Origin: Candidatus Eiseniibacteriota bacterium
GTDB taxonomy: Bacteria; Eisenbacteria; RBG-16-71-46; CAIMUX01
DNA length: 64,000 nucleotides
NCBI GenBank assembly: GCA_020633975.1
Contig: JACKCR010000008.1
Coordinates: forward strand, 186,001 to 250,000
Direction of reading: 5' to 3'
The position numbers and the translations under genes are program-made. Under the pieces are notes generated by a model. That model worked only from the letters and a program-made list of their open reading frames with translations, ran no database searches and was not told where the DNA came from. This document shows positions 33,268 to 41,517 of the stretch, piece after piece (positions within the stretch are counted from its first letter, which is position 1; each line of letters opens with the position of its first letter).

Positions 33268-33920
33268 CGGTTTTCGCCTCGAGCTCGCCCTGCTCTCCCC
33301 AAGGGAGGCCCTCGAGCGCGACCTGCACCGTGGCACGAACCCGCCGTAGGCGGCGATTGTCACGACTCGCAGTGATCTGCATGTACTCGACGATTTCGCT
33401 GGCACTGCCGGGCTGCGCGCTTCTGCCGCAGTTCGGTGAGCCCCCAGCAACGAATCCGACCGCTGCGGCACCCGACACGACGCGTGCACAAGTCCCCGAT
33501 CCCGACCTCTGGCCCACGGCGACCGATACGCCCGCTGAACCCGTGAAGGTGACCGAGAAGGCGCCCACGAAACCCAAGGTGAAGACGACGCCTCCTGCCG
33601 CGGCGCCGGATACGCCGCCGGCCGAGGTCGGCGCCAGTGCGGATTCGATAGCGGTGGTGGCACCGGCCGTCACGGTGACGCAACCACGGAAGAAGCTGGA
33701 GGAGTTCGAGACCGAGACCATCGCATCGCTGAACGAAGCGAAGCGTCTCGTCGCCGCGGTCGACCCGAGCAAACTCGACGCAGCCGGACAGGACAAACTC
33801 CGGATCGTACGAGGCTTCATCACCCAGGCAGAGGACGCGATGTCGAAGCAGGACTTGGATGCCGCGTCCGGTCTGGCCCGGAAGGCGCGCCTACTCGCCG
33901 TCGAACTCGCGTCTCACTGA
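33264..33920 (+). CDS. Pro/Ala/Thr-rich probable lipoprotein, unknown function
   Basis: A 218-residue protein translated by ATGA coupling from the kinase gene. The first 35 residues are basic, then a hydrophobic stretch ends in LALPGC, a good lipobox with the lipidated Cys near residue 51. A long Pro/Thr/Ala/Lys linker (about 58-140) is typical of cell-wall-spanning tethers. The C-terminal 75 residues are helical (FETETIASLNEAKRLVAAVD onward), perhaps a coiled coil. An alternative start may lie nearer the hydrophobic stretch. Its last 7 bases overlap the convergent gene. I do not recognise the family; the operon suggests a role in the same envelope-signalling pathway. Confidence 0.68.
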   Translation: MTVFASSSPCSPQGRPSSATCTVARTRRRRRLSRLAVICMYSTISLALPGCALLPQFGEPPATNPTAAAPDTTRAQVPDPDLWPTATDTPAEPVKVTEKAPTKPKVKTTPPAAAPDTPPAEVGASADSIAVVAPAVTVTQPRKKLEEFETETIASLNEAKRLVAAVDPSKLDAAGQDKLRIVRGFITQAEDAMSKQDLDAASGLARKARLLAVELASH

Positions 33921-34723
33921 CCGGGGGCACGAAAGAGCGCGTTCCGCGCCAGGTAGAACCGGCCGAAACGGATCGGGGCGGGCGTCCCCGACCTCGATGC
34001 GGCGATGCGGAGCGTCGCCCCACCGGCGGGCGCTGCAAGGATCCCTAGCTCGGTCCCTACGCGCACGGAGTCACCTACGCCGACACGCAACGACTCGAGC
34101 GGCCAGAGCTGCACCTCGAGCGGGCTGTCTCCCTCACGCGTGCGCAGGTAGATCCCGTCCTCCCGGATGGCATCGACGACGCCGTCGCAGGGACTCCACA
34201 CCGTTGGGATCGTCGATGTGTCGAGGCGACCGCCACGGCCCATCCTCGCCACTTCGAGCGCCGTGCGGAGCGAATCCACCGACGCGAACCGGTTCACCGA
34301 GACATGCCTCCCGCCATTCACGGTGTAGTACGTCCCATCACGAAGAGGAAAGGCGAGCGAGGCCGCAGGTTCTCCTCCTGGAGTCTGGGCGAGTACCGCC
34401 TGGAGCGCGGCGAACCCTAGAACGCCTGCGAGCAGCGAAAGCACGAGGGTACGGCCGACGCGGAGCGGTTGCGACGGAGCGTCCCGAAGGCGACGCGAAC
34501 TCCACACCGTAGCGGCCAGGAGAAGTATGGGAGGAACGTACCGGAGCGGATAGGAGAGTTCGGCCCAGAACCCGACGAGGAAGATCAGAATGCAGTAGGA
34601 CCAAAAGAGCGAAAGGTCGATGGCCCACTCCACCCGGTTCTTCGGGGTGGAGTGGGCCAACCAGACCGCAAAGAGGATGGGGATCAGCAGGTGGGTCGAA
34701 ACCCGAGCTAGTGTCTCCGCCAT
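33914..34723 (-). CDS. Membrane protein with degenerate M23 (LytM)-like domain
   Basis: A 269-residue protein with three or four N-terminal helices (to about residue 110) and a C-terminal beta domain. LAFPLRDGTYYTVNGG, SPCDGVVDAI and VGVGDSVRVGTELG are the hairpin features of M23 endopeptidase and related folds. The metal-binding His residues expected near the end (HxH) are absent: the segment reads LRIAASRSG. So it is probably non-catalytic, perhaps a regulator or carbohydrate-binding module (inference). It converges with the lipoprotein gene, overlapping by 7 bp. Confidence 0.65.
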   Translation of the reverse strand: MAETLARVSTHLLIPILFAVWLAHSTPKNRVEWAIDLSLFWSYCILIFLVGFWAELSYPLRYVPPILLLAATVWSSRRLRDAPSQPLRVGRTLVLSLLAGVLGFAALQAVLAQTPGGEPAASLAFPLRDGTYYTVNGGRHVSVNRFASVDSLRTALEVARMGRGGRLDTSTIPTVWSPCDGVVDAIREDGIYLRTREGDSPLEVQLWPLESLRVGVGDSVRVGTELGILAAPAGGATLRIAASRSGTPAPIRFGRFYLARNALFRAPGQ

Positions 34724-34798
34724 GCCTTCAGTGTGGACGAACCATGCACCAAGCGCCAGCGTCCGACAGAATCGGCCCGAGCGCTGCCGGTGCCTGGA

Positions 34799-35122
34799 TC
34801 AGACGCGACGACGACGACGAGCGGCTGCCAAGCCTGCCAAGCCACCGCCCAAAAGCAGCAGGGTCGCGGGCTCCGGAACAGGCGACGCCAAGGCGTCGTT
34901 GTGATGACGCACCGGCTCGAACCCACGGCTCGCGGTTTGACCGAGATCGAACGTCGTTGCGTCCGTCGGCTGCTCAGCCGGTGCCGTCGGGACCAACGGG
35001 TCGAGAGACGGCTCCGAAGGAACCGGCATCCCCGGCTCAGAGCTCAGGTACAACGGACCCGCCGATGCCACACTCGCGAGGCAGAGCCCCGCACAGAAAA
35101 ACAGAATCGCTTGGAGTCTCAC
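34799..35122 (-). CDS. PEP-CTERM sorted small exported protein
   Basis: A 107-residue secreted protein. It has an N-terminal signal peptide (RLQAILFFCAGLCLASVASA, cleavage after about residue 21), a Pro-rich middle with no known domain, and a textbook PEP-CTERM tail: VPEPATLLLLGGGLAGL followed by AARRRRRV. Such tails are cut by an exosortase at the PEP motif and are usually linked to exopolysaccharide production. I use the GTG at 35122, with AGGAGG five bases upstream, in place of the longer frame from 35155. No exosortase gene is in the window. Confidence 0.87.
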   Translation of the reverse strand: MRLQAILFFCAGLCLASVASAGPLYLSSEPGMPVPSEPSLDPLVPTAPAEQPTDATTFDLGQTASRGFEPVRHHNDALASPVPEPATLLLLGGGLAGLAAARRRRRV

Positions 35123-35528
35123 AGAGGCCTCCTGGCTACCTTGCATGCACTGCAAATGTTGTTGTGCCCCGAATTGAAACGAAAACGGAGTGCGGCGTTC
35201 CGTTGGTGATAGAACCTGGGATTGTCACTCTCCTGCTCCACCCCAGTCAACCCAAGTTTACGATCGATTCCCGATTTCGGACCTAGGTAGCGTAGTCCGA
35301 CAGATGGAACACTCATCCCAGATTTCGTAGCTGCGACGCACCGCCCCACGGTTGATCTCTAGGCCCCGGATCCCCTCCCAGCGCCCACCCTGTGTCGAGC
35401 CGGCCGCCCCTTCCAGTCTCGATCGGCGCTCGACTCCAATCGTTGGACGGACTGGTCGGCTTTCCCTATAATGCCCGGACGGTTCAGAACCGAACCGGTT
35501 CCCGAGATGAGACCCGAGAAAAGGAGCA
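35123..35528. other. Intergenic region with one clear promoter near its right end
   Basis: The first 300 bp hold no gene or site I recognise beyond the promoter region of the PEP-CTERM gene (minus). The right end carries the TTGGAC/TATAAT promoter and a GAACCGGTTC palindrome (about 35491-35500) in the leader of the small basic ORF. Confidence 0.5.
35443..35472 (+). promoter_or_regulatory. Sigma-70-type promoter for the small basic ORF
   Basis: TTGGAC (35443-35448), an 18-bp spacer and a perfect TATAAT (35467-35472). The predicted start (about 35479) is 50-60 bp before the small ORF. It is the best vegetative promoter I can see in the window. Confidence 0.7.
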
Positions 35529-35651
35529 ATGTCACAAATGGGTGAGCGTCAGCGCGAACTCCGCCGCCGGCGGGCCCGGCGCAAGAAGCGCCTCAAGGAG
35601 AGGATCCGCGAGGCGATCGCGGCGGCCAAGAAGGACAGCTCCGGCTCCTGA
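35529..35651 (+). CDS. 40-residue highly basic small protein, unknown function
   Basis: The frame ATG-TCA-CAA-ATG-GGT encodes 40 residues, almost half Arg or Lys, of the form MGERQRELRRRRARRKKRLK followed by an Ala-rich helix and KKDSSGS. It has a strong upstream promoter and an AAAAGGAG ribosome site. That site is only 2 nt from the first ATG but 11 nt from the second (35538), so the mature protein may be 37 residues. The composition suggests a single basic helix that binds RNA or ribosomes. The stop is followed by a 9-bp hairpin (35638-35660). I do not recognise a named family; confidence rests on promoter, ribosome site and composition. Confidence 0.6.
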   Translation: MSQMGERQRELRRRRARRKKRLKERIREAIAAAKKDSSGS

Positions 35652-35660
35652 AGCCGGAGC
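35638..35660 (+). terminator. Hairpin at the end of the small basic ORF
   Basis: GCTCCGGCT (35638-35646) pairs with AGCCGGAGC (35652-35660), spanning the TGA stop. An overlapping GAGCCG-TT-CGGCTC hairpin follows. There is no T-run, so its role as a terminator is uncertain. Confidence 0.4.
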
Positions 35661-35844
35661 CGTTCGGCTCAGCTCTCGCCGAGTTCCCCGACTCGGCGTC
35701 CTACTCTCTCCCCGATACACGACAGCAGCTCAGCCGTCGTGCTTCTTTCCGTCGATATCGGAACGAATGACAGGTAGCCGGAACGATCCGCAGGTATGCC
35801 GCTTGGTTCGCCCGCCATCCCGAACTGTCAGACGGTTCTAGGGA

Positions 35845-36276
35845 TCAGACGGCCTTGTTGGCGCAATGCTCCTCGTAGGCGGTCACGAGCTTCGACGCCA
35901 CCTCGGGAGCCGACGTCCCCTCGATCTGGTGCCTCTGAACCAGGTGCACCATCTGGCCGTCCTTGAACAACGCCACCTGGGGCGAGCTCGGGGGATACTC
36001 GGAGAAGTACGATCGGACCTGCGCCGTCGCCTCTTTGTCCACGCCTGCGAACACCGTGACGACCTTGTCGGGACGAACATCGTTCGTGAGGGACAACGCC
36101 AGTCCGGGGCGCGCCATCCCGGCCGCACAACCGCAAACAGAGTTCACGAAGACCAGGGTCGTCCCGGTCTGGTCCTGGAGCTCCCGGTCGACGTCATCCG
36201 GCGTCCGCAGCTCTGTCACTCCCATGCGGACCAGTTCCAGACGCATCGGATCGGTCAACTCGGTGGGATAGCCCAT
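35845..36276 (-). CDS. Bacilliredoxin (BrxA/BrxB family) thiol-disulfide protein
   Basis: A 143-residue cytoplasmic thioredoxin-fold protein of the BrxA/BrxB (YphP/YqiW) family, which removes bacillithiol from mixed disulfides in Firmicutes. The active site is VNSVCGCAAG (Cys48-Gly-Cys50), the CGC motif of the family. DPMRLELVRMGVTEL at the N-terminus and PSSPQVALFKDGQMVH at the cis-Pro region also fit. GGAGG lies about ten bases before the ATG at 36276. Family members occur outside Firmicutes, so bacillithiol itself is not proven here. It is transcribed toward smaller coordinates, 200 bp downstream of the flavoprotein-polyferredoxin gene; a shared redox role is inferred. Confidence 0.9.
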   Translation of the reverse strand: MGYPTELTDPMRLELVRMGVTELRTPDDVDRELQDQTGTTLVFVNSVCGCAAGMARPGLALSLTNDVRPDKVVTVFAGVDKEATAQVRSYFSEYPPSSPQVALFKDGQMVHLVQRHQIEGTSAPEVASKLVTAYEEHCANKAV

Positions 36277-36476
36277 TGGAAAGATCCTCCAAATCCTTGT
36301 TTCTATCGTGCCCGCGTGCCCGCGCCCGTCGTTCCGCAAACCGTTCCGCCGGCGACCGGGTCGCAACTTCAATCAGACGACGCGAGGCAGCTCGAGGTTT
36401 CGACGCCGTCGCCAGGCTCCCGAACGGGACGCCTTCACCAGCCTCCCCAACGCAACACGGCCGTGAGACGGCTCGG

Positions 36477-38651
36477 TCACACCTCGATCGGCTGCGCTCC
36501 GGCCGTCTCTCTCATCTGGACGGCCGACGCAGGCAGGGAATCGTATCGTGGGGTTCCATCCGAGGCCAGGTGCCCGAACCGAAGCACACCGGTGGGACAG
36601 CTCTGCACGCAGGCCGAGCAGCGGACGCACTCCGGATCCTCCATCGGGAGGCCCTTGTTCGCGAAGCTCATCACGTCGATCCCTTGATGACAGACCGTCG
36701 TGCAGACGTTGCAGGAGATGCACTTCTTCTTCTCGGCGAAGATGCGGAAGCGCGAGAACCGCGCGTAGACGTGCATGAGCGCGGCGAGGGGACAGGCGAA
36801 CCGGCACCAGACTCGGCCCGAAAACCAGAAGTAGAACCCCACTCCGATCGCTCCGCCGATCACGATGTCGACGACGAACTTGTAGTTCGAGAGGACGGAC
36901 TTGGTCAACGGGGTCAAGGTCGGCGCCAAGGAAGGATGCCAACTCGCCACGAAGAGGAGGGTGACGAGCACGGACAGCACGAGAACCACCTGTCCCAGCA
37001 TGTTCCAACGGTTCGCAACCGGACCGTGCCACATCTTGTGACGGTGCGTGTCTCCCATCGTCTCGGCGAGGGCGCCACACGAGCAGATCCAGCCGCAGTA
37101 GGCTCCCTTCCCCCAGCGCCACACCAGCAGCGGAATGATCACGAAGGTCTGGACGAGACCGATCACGATCCACCAGAGCATCGGATGCGGCGAGGCCAGG
37201 TTGACGAGGAAGAGCGGCCACGCGAGGACGAAGCCGAGCGCACGCCAGTACTCCCCGTTCGGGAAGAGGTTCTGCTGAATGACATCCGGAATCCAACCGT
37301 TCGCACCCATCCAGGGGAGCACGATCTCGGGCAGGATGAAGAGAGGCACGACTTGGATCGCCATGAGCGCCACAGTCTGTCGACGCACGTAGGGGGTCGG
37401 GCGTCTCCGTATACGAGCGATTCCGAAGAACACGATGCACGCGGTGTAGAGAGACGTGAACCAGAAGCTCGGCGCCGCTGTCGCTTTCGTGAACGCGCCC
37501 AGTAGCGATTCAGGCCCGAGCCCCCAATCCCGGCCGATCGCGAAGACGTCCGTGTGACCGATCAGCCAGCCCTTCCATAGGTAGACGTAGAACACGAGCG
37601 CAGTGAACAACCCGAGCATCGCCCACCTTCGTGGGGACATCTCGCCGATCACGCGCACGCCGCTTCGACGAAGGAAGTCGAGCGGAGCTTCCCTTCCGAT
37701 CATCGTGAAGACCTGGTCGTTCGGAATCTCTTCCGTGTCGCCCTCGGATGTGGAGAGGACGACGGTGCGCTCGCGGATCTCTTTCACTTCGGAAGGGAGC
37801 ATCAAACGGACCCGATCACGCAGCTCCTCGAGGTGCTCCACGTTCTCCGGTTTCGGGCGCGAAAACGACGGTTTTCGGTAGCTCAGCGTCACCCGCGCAC
37901 CCGCTCCCGCCAATGCGATCGCACTTTCGAGAGCGGAGTCTCCGCCTCCCACGACGAGCACATCTCGGCCGCTGGAATCGCTCGGGTCGTACATCCGGTT
38001 CGAGACCTTGTCCAGGCTCTCGCCAGGCACTTGGAGCTTTCGGTAGTTCCCGGTCCGGCCGATCGCCAGGATGACCTTGCGCGCCCGCTGTGCCGTTCCG
38101 TCTCCCAGGCGGATCTCGAACGAGTCTCCGTCCTTTCGCACCGACTCGACGCGAGCGGAGGTCACCTCGACGCCGAATCGAGATCGCTGTTCCTCCAACT
38201 CCTCGAGCAGCGACTCTTTGACGTCGGCGGAGACCGACAGCTGCCCCGCAGGCGTCATCTCCGTCGGATAGGTGTAGATCGGCTTTCCCTTGGGAAAGTT
38301 GACGACCGTCGAGAAAGGCTCGGCCGACTCGTAGACTTGATAAGAGAGGCCGCGTCGGCCCGCTTCCACTGCCGCCGCAATTCCGGAAACGCCAGCGCCC
38401 ACGATTGCGATGTCGACGACTCCGGCGTGTTGGGCGCCCGGAGTGAGCCCCTCGACCTCTACGAACGCAACGACCGCTCGCGTTCCGGTGTCGAGCGAGA
38501 ACTTGAGGAGAGGGACTCCGGACAAGTCTCCGACGATCCGCAGCCCCGACACGGACGTCGCGCCGTCCTCCCCCACCTCGGGAAGCGGCTCGACACCACC
38601 TGCTGGCCAGCGAGTGTGCAGCCAGTGCGTATACCGCCCTACGAAGCTCAT
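36477..38651 (-). CDS. Fusion of flavoprotein pyridine-nucleotide reductase and NapH/CcoG-type membrane polyferredoxin
   Basis: A 724-residue protein. After a 75-residue N-terminal segment comes an FAD/NAD(P) two-dinucleotide-fold domain (about 78-335) with GAGVSG (85-90) and VVGGGDSALES (about 233-243), resembling the YpdA/thioredoxin-reductase group. Residue 1 to the first helix (about 350) has no cysteine, so there is no CxxC disulfide. About six helices follow with Cys-containing motifs of the NapH/NosR type (GWICSCGALAE, CRFACPLAAL). Two [4Fe-4S] sites end the protein (CISCNVCTTVC and CVRCSACVQSC). It should move electrons between NAD(P)H and iron-sulfur clusters at the inner membrane. 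The start is the ATG at 38651; a GAG-rich site precedes it. Confidence 0.85.
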   Translation of the reverse strand: MSFVGRYTHWLHTRWPAGGVEPLPEVGEDGATSVSGLRIVGDLSGVPLLKFSLDTGTRAVVAFVEVEGLTPGAQHAGVVDIAIVGAGVSGIAAAVEAGRRGLSYQVYESAEPFSTVVNFPKGKPIYTYPTEMTPAGQLSVSADVKESLLEELEEQRSRFGVEVTSARVESVRKDGDSFEIRLGDGTAQRARKVILAIGRTGNYRKLQVPGESLDKVSNRMYDPSDSSGRDVLVVGGGDSALESAIALAGAGARVTLSYRKPSFSRPKPENVEHLEELRDRVRLMLPSEVKEIRERTVVLSTSEGDTEEIPNDQVFTMIGREAPLDFLRRSGVRVIGEMSPRRWAMLGLFTALVFYVYLWKGWLIGHTDVFAIGRDWGLGPESLLGAFTKATAAPSFWFTSLYTACIVFFGIARIRRRPTPYVRRQTVALMAIQVVPLFILPEIVLPWMGANGWIPDVIQQNLFPNGEYWRALGFVLAWPLFLVNLASPHPMLWWIVIGLVQTFVIIPLLVWRWGKGAYCGWICSCGALAETMGDTHRHKMWHGPVANRWNMLGQVVLVLSVLVTLLFVASWHPSLAPTLTPLTKSVLSNYKFVVDIVIGGAIGVGFYFWFSGRVWCRFACPLAALMHVYARFSRFRIFAEKKKCISCNVCTTVCHQGIDVMSFANKGLPMEDPECVRCSACVQSCPTGVLRFGHLASDGTPRYDSLPASAVQMRETAGAQPIEV

Positions 38652-38797
38652 TCTGCTCGCGCTCCTCTCCGAAGGTCTCCGGCATACCAAGGCCGCCAAA
38701 CGTGACGCCGTAGAATACCGAAAGCGGCCACTCAGCGTGACCGCTTCCGAAGAAAGGCTGCGTTGTCGAAGAACGCTATGTCGCCGAGGCTACGCGA

Positions 38798-39874
38798 TCA
38801 CTCGATCACGATCTTCATCCATCCGTACGGATCCCGTTGACGTCCCCACTGGATGTCCGTGAGCGTCTTGTGGATCTTGAGGGCCATCGGCCCCACTTCG
38901 TCTCCGGTGATGACGTAGTCCTCTTCCTTGTACGCGATCGTTCCGATCGGGGTGACGACTGCGGCGGTGCCGACACCGAACGCCTCCGTCACGCGACCGG
39001 ACTTGATCCCCTCGAGAACTTCGTCGATCGAGATCCGTCGCTCTTCCGCTTCGACTCCCATGTCGGGTGCCATGTGCAGGACGGATGCTCTCGTGATTCC
39101 CGGGAGGATCGAACCCAGAAGCGGCGCCGTCACGAGCTTCCCGTCCATCACCACCATGAAGTTCATCGCGCCGATCTCTTCGACGTACTTGTGTTCCTGG
39201 CCGTCGAGCCAGAGCACGCCGGCATAGCCCGCCTCGAACGCTTGCCGCTGCACGTAGAGTCCGGCCGCATAGTTGCCTCCGGTCTTGGCCGCACCGGTAC
39301 CGCCGATGACCGCGCGAACGTGCTTGTCCTCGGCACGAACCTTCACCGGCTTGAAGCCGGTGGGGTAGTAGGGACCGACCGGTGAACAGATGACGAAGTA
39401 GAGGAACTCCTTCGACGGCCGGACTCCGAGCCCTGTCTCGGTAGCGATCATGGTCGGGCGCAAGTAGAGAGACGCGCCCTCTTCGGTCGGCACCCAGTCC
39501 TGGAGTCGCTGTACGAGTCGAGTCGCAACCTCGACTTGGAAGGACTCGGGAATCGACGGCATCATCATTCGCTCGGCAGAGCGGTTGAGTCGTGCGGCGT
39601 TTTGATCCGGACGGAACATCGCGACGCGACCGTCGTCCCATCGGTACGCCTTGTGTCCTTCGAAGATCTCTTGACCGTAGTGGAACACCATCGCCGACGG
39701 ATCGAGAGAGATCGGTGCGTACGGCTTGATCGCAGCGTCATGCCAGCCGCGACCCTCCGTGTACTGCATCATGAACATCTCGTCGGCGAGAACGTTGCCG
39801 AATCCTAGTTTCTGCTGGAGGGCCTTCTCGGCGGCGGCGGATCTTTCCGGCCGGGTTTGAACGGCGATTTCCAT
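38798..39874 (-). CDS. ilvE: Branched-chain amino-acid aminotransferase
   Basis: A 358-residue PLP enzyme that interconverts Leu, Ile and Val with their 2-oxo acids. The fold-type IV signature is clear: FHYGQEIFEGHKAYR, LYLRPTMIATE, and the Schiff-base lysine in GTGAAKTGGNYAAGL (Lys197); EEIGAMNFM and GTAAVVTPIG follow. The length and GGNYAAG motif match the longer (eukaryote/Haemophilus-like) BCAT group. The ATG at 39874 has a modest GGGG ribosome site; the frame extends to 39976 without homology. It appears monocistronic. Confidence 0.95.
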   Translation of the reverse strand: MEIAVQTRPERSAAAEKALQQKLGFGNVLADEMFMMQYTEGRGWHDAAIKPYAPISLDPSAMVFHYGQEIFEGHKAYRWDDGRVAMFRPDQNAARLNRSAERMMMPSIPESFQVEVATRLVQRLQDWVPTEEGASLYLRPTMIATETGLGVRPSKEFLYFVICSPVGPYYPTGFKPVKVRAEDKHVRAVIGGTGAAKTGGNYAAGLYVQRQAFEAGYAGVLWLDGQEHKYVEEIGAMNFMVVMDGKLVTAPLLGSILPGITRASVLHMAPDMGVEAEERRISIDEVLEGIKSGRVTEAFGVGTAAVVTPIGTIAYKEEDYVITGDEVGPMALKIHKTLTDIQWGRQRDPYGWMKIVIE

Positions 39875-40372
39875 GCGCTCGTACCCCTTTCCTTGGATGG
39901 CGTCCCCAGGGACGATGTTGACCTGGACACGTCGAGACCAAGTTCGATCCTGAGAGTAGCCTGAGCCACACCTCATTTGGAACTCAGATCGGGTTGTCGG
40001 GCGCCGCGGTCGATCGAAGGGACACGTAGAGCCGGGAGGGGTCTGGGATTCCGATCGACTCCCGTCCCGTTCGTGGATATGTCACTCAGAAGCTCGTCCG
40101 CGAGACTCGGTTACGCCGCAACAGCGGTCTCGTCGTCGGTTGGCGTGATCCCGACGGTGGGTAGCGCTTGGGGCCTGAATCGCCTCCCAATCTTGGGAAC
40201 GTCGCTAGGTCCTCGACACGCGGGATCTCACCCTCGTATCTTGACCGTTTCGGTCCGCTTTTGCGAGTCGGGATTTCCGCCTACCTGCCCTGTCATCGGC
40301 ATGAACGGCCGCAGTTTGGATGTCGAATTCGGGCGGCACGCTCAATGGGTGCCGGGAGCTACACACCGATCG
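39875..40372. other. 500-bp intergenic region, no gene recognised
   Basis: This lies between ilvE and the EamA-family gene, both minus strand. Plus-strand frames here lack ribosome sites and family resemblance. I looked for a T-box or leader-peptide attenuator in front of ilvE (runs of Leu/Val/Ile codons, paired stems before a T-run) and did not find one. Confidence 0.45.
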
Positions 40373-41266
40373 CTAGGAGCTGGCCGCGGGCGTCCTGGTC
40401 GAGTCCAGTTCGGCGATCGCCATCCCCGCCAGGATCAGCCCCCCACCGATCCAACCGATCATTCCGAGTCGTTCACTCCAAAGGAGCACCGAGAAGAGCG
40501 CCGCGAAGAGAGGCTCCGTAGCGAAGATGATCGCCACCCTCACGGGCGTCGTCCTCGGCTGATAACGCATTTGGAGCCAGGTAGTAACGAGGGAAGCGAG
40601 AACTCCCGTGAGGAGGAGGGCTCTCCAGACGGCTACGGAAGTCCACAGGTTGGCAGTATGTCCGATGGAGGATTCGGCTGGAGAGGGAGCACCACTCACC
40701 TCGAACACCCAGTGCCCGATCCAGCCGACCACCGCCGTCGTCGCGAGCTGAGAAAAGAGGAATGCCCCAGAGCTGCTGATCGTCCCGTACTTCGACAGAA
40801 GGACCACGTGGAGTCCGAAGAAAACGGCACATAGGACCGTCCAGGAATCCCCCGCAGCCCAGCCGCCCGCTCCCGGCTGGGCGAGGCACCACATTCCCGC
40901 AGTTGCGACGAACAGCCCCCCGGTCGGGATCCAGCCGGGCCGTCGTCTCAGGATCCACGCCCCCCACAGGGGAATCAACAGAACGTTCAGTCCGGTTATG
41001 AAGCCGGAGCGCGCCGGGGTCGTCGTCGTGAGCCCCAGCGTCTGGGCACCGAAGCCGCCGGCCAACGCGAGTCCGAGGGGAACGCCGAGGAGTAGGGCCC
41101 GCCGGAATCCGGCCTCAGCTCGGACCAGAGGAAGAGAGGCTAGGGCGGCGATCGTGAACCTGAGCGAGAGGAAGTGAAACGGCTCGATTTCCGCTAGCGC
41201 CGTCTTCACGGCGACGAACGTGGTCCCCCAGATCAGGGCGACGAGGAGGAGGGCCAGCGTTGGCAA
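40373..41266 (-). CDS. EamA-family (drug/metabolite) transporter
   Basis: A 297-residue inner-membrane protein with two EamA repeats and ten helices. It opens LALLLVALIWGTTFVAVKTAL, typical of the family, with the repeat boundary around residue 150. Members export amino acids or metabolites; the substrate cannot be told. The ATG at 41266 is the first of the frame. It diverges from efp, leaving a shared 250-bp promoter region. Confidence 0.9.
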   Translation of the reverse strand: MPTLALLLVALIWGTTFVAVKTALAEIEPFHFLSLRFTIAALASLPLVRAEAGFRRALLLGVPLGLALAGGFGAQTLGLTTTTPARSGFITGLNVLLIPLWGAWILRRRPGWIPTGGLFVATAGMWCLAQPGAGGWAAGDSWTVLCAVFFGLHVVLLSKYGTISSSGAFLFSQLATTAVVGWIGHWVFEVSGAPSPAESSIGHTANLWTSVAVWRALLLTGVLASLVTTWLQMRYQPRTTPVRVAIIFATEPLFAALFSVLLWSERLGMIGWIGGGLILAGMAIAELDSTRTPAASS

Positions 41267-41517
41267 GAACGGTTCCCCACGGCCGAGAACGTTGACAATT
41301 GCGATTCGGAGATGGGATCCTCTTTCTTTGTCTTCGGCACGTCAATCCGATCCAGGTGCGGCGATGCCGTCATTCCGTCCGGTCGATCCGGTCCCGTTCG
41401 TCGTTGTCTCCGATGAGAACTCACGTCCGGGATGTCGGGAGCCGGACCTCGACCATGAGGCCTCCCCAACCGACCGGGGAGCAACGAGCGCACTCGCTCG
41501 ATTCGGAGGATGCCAGA

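Noticed and set aside
36276-37505. Long plus-strand frame across the polyferredoxin gene
   Set aside because: Arg/Glu/Asp-rich shadow with no family resemblance, while the minus strand encodes conserved Cys motifs.
39875-40372. Possible T-box or attenuator upstream of ilvE
   Set aside because: No T-box core, no leader peptide rich in branched-chain codons and no terminator pair were found.
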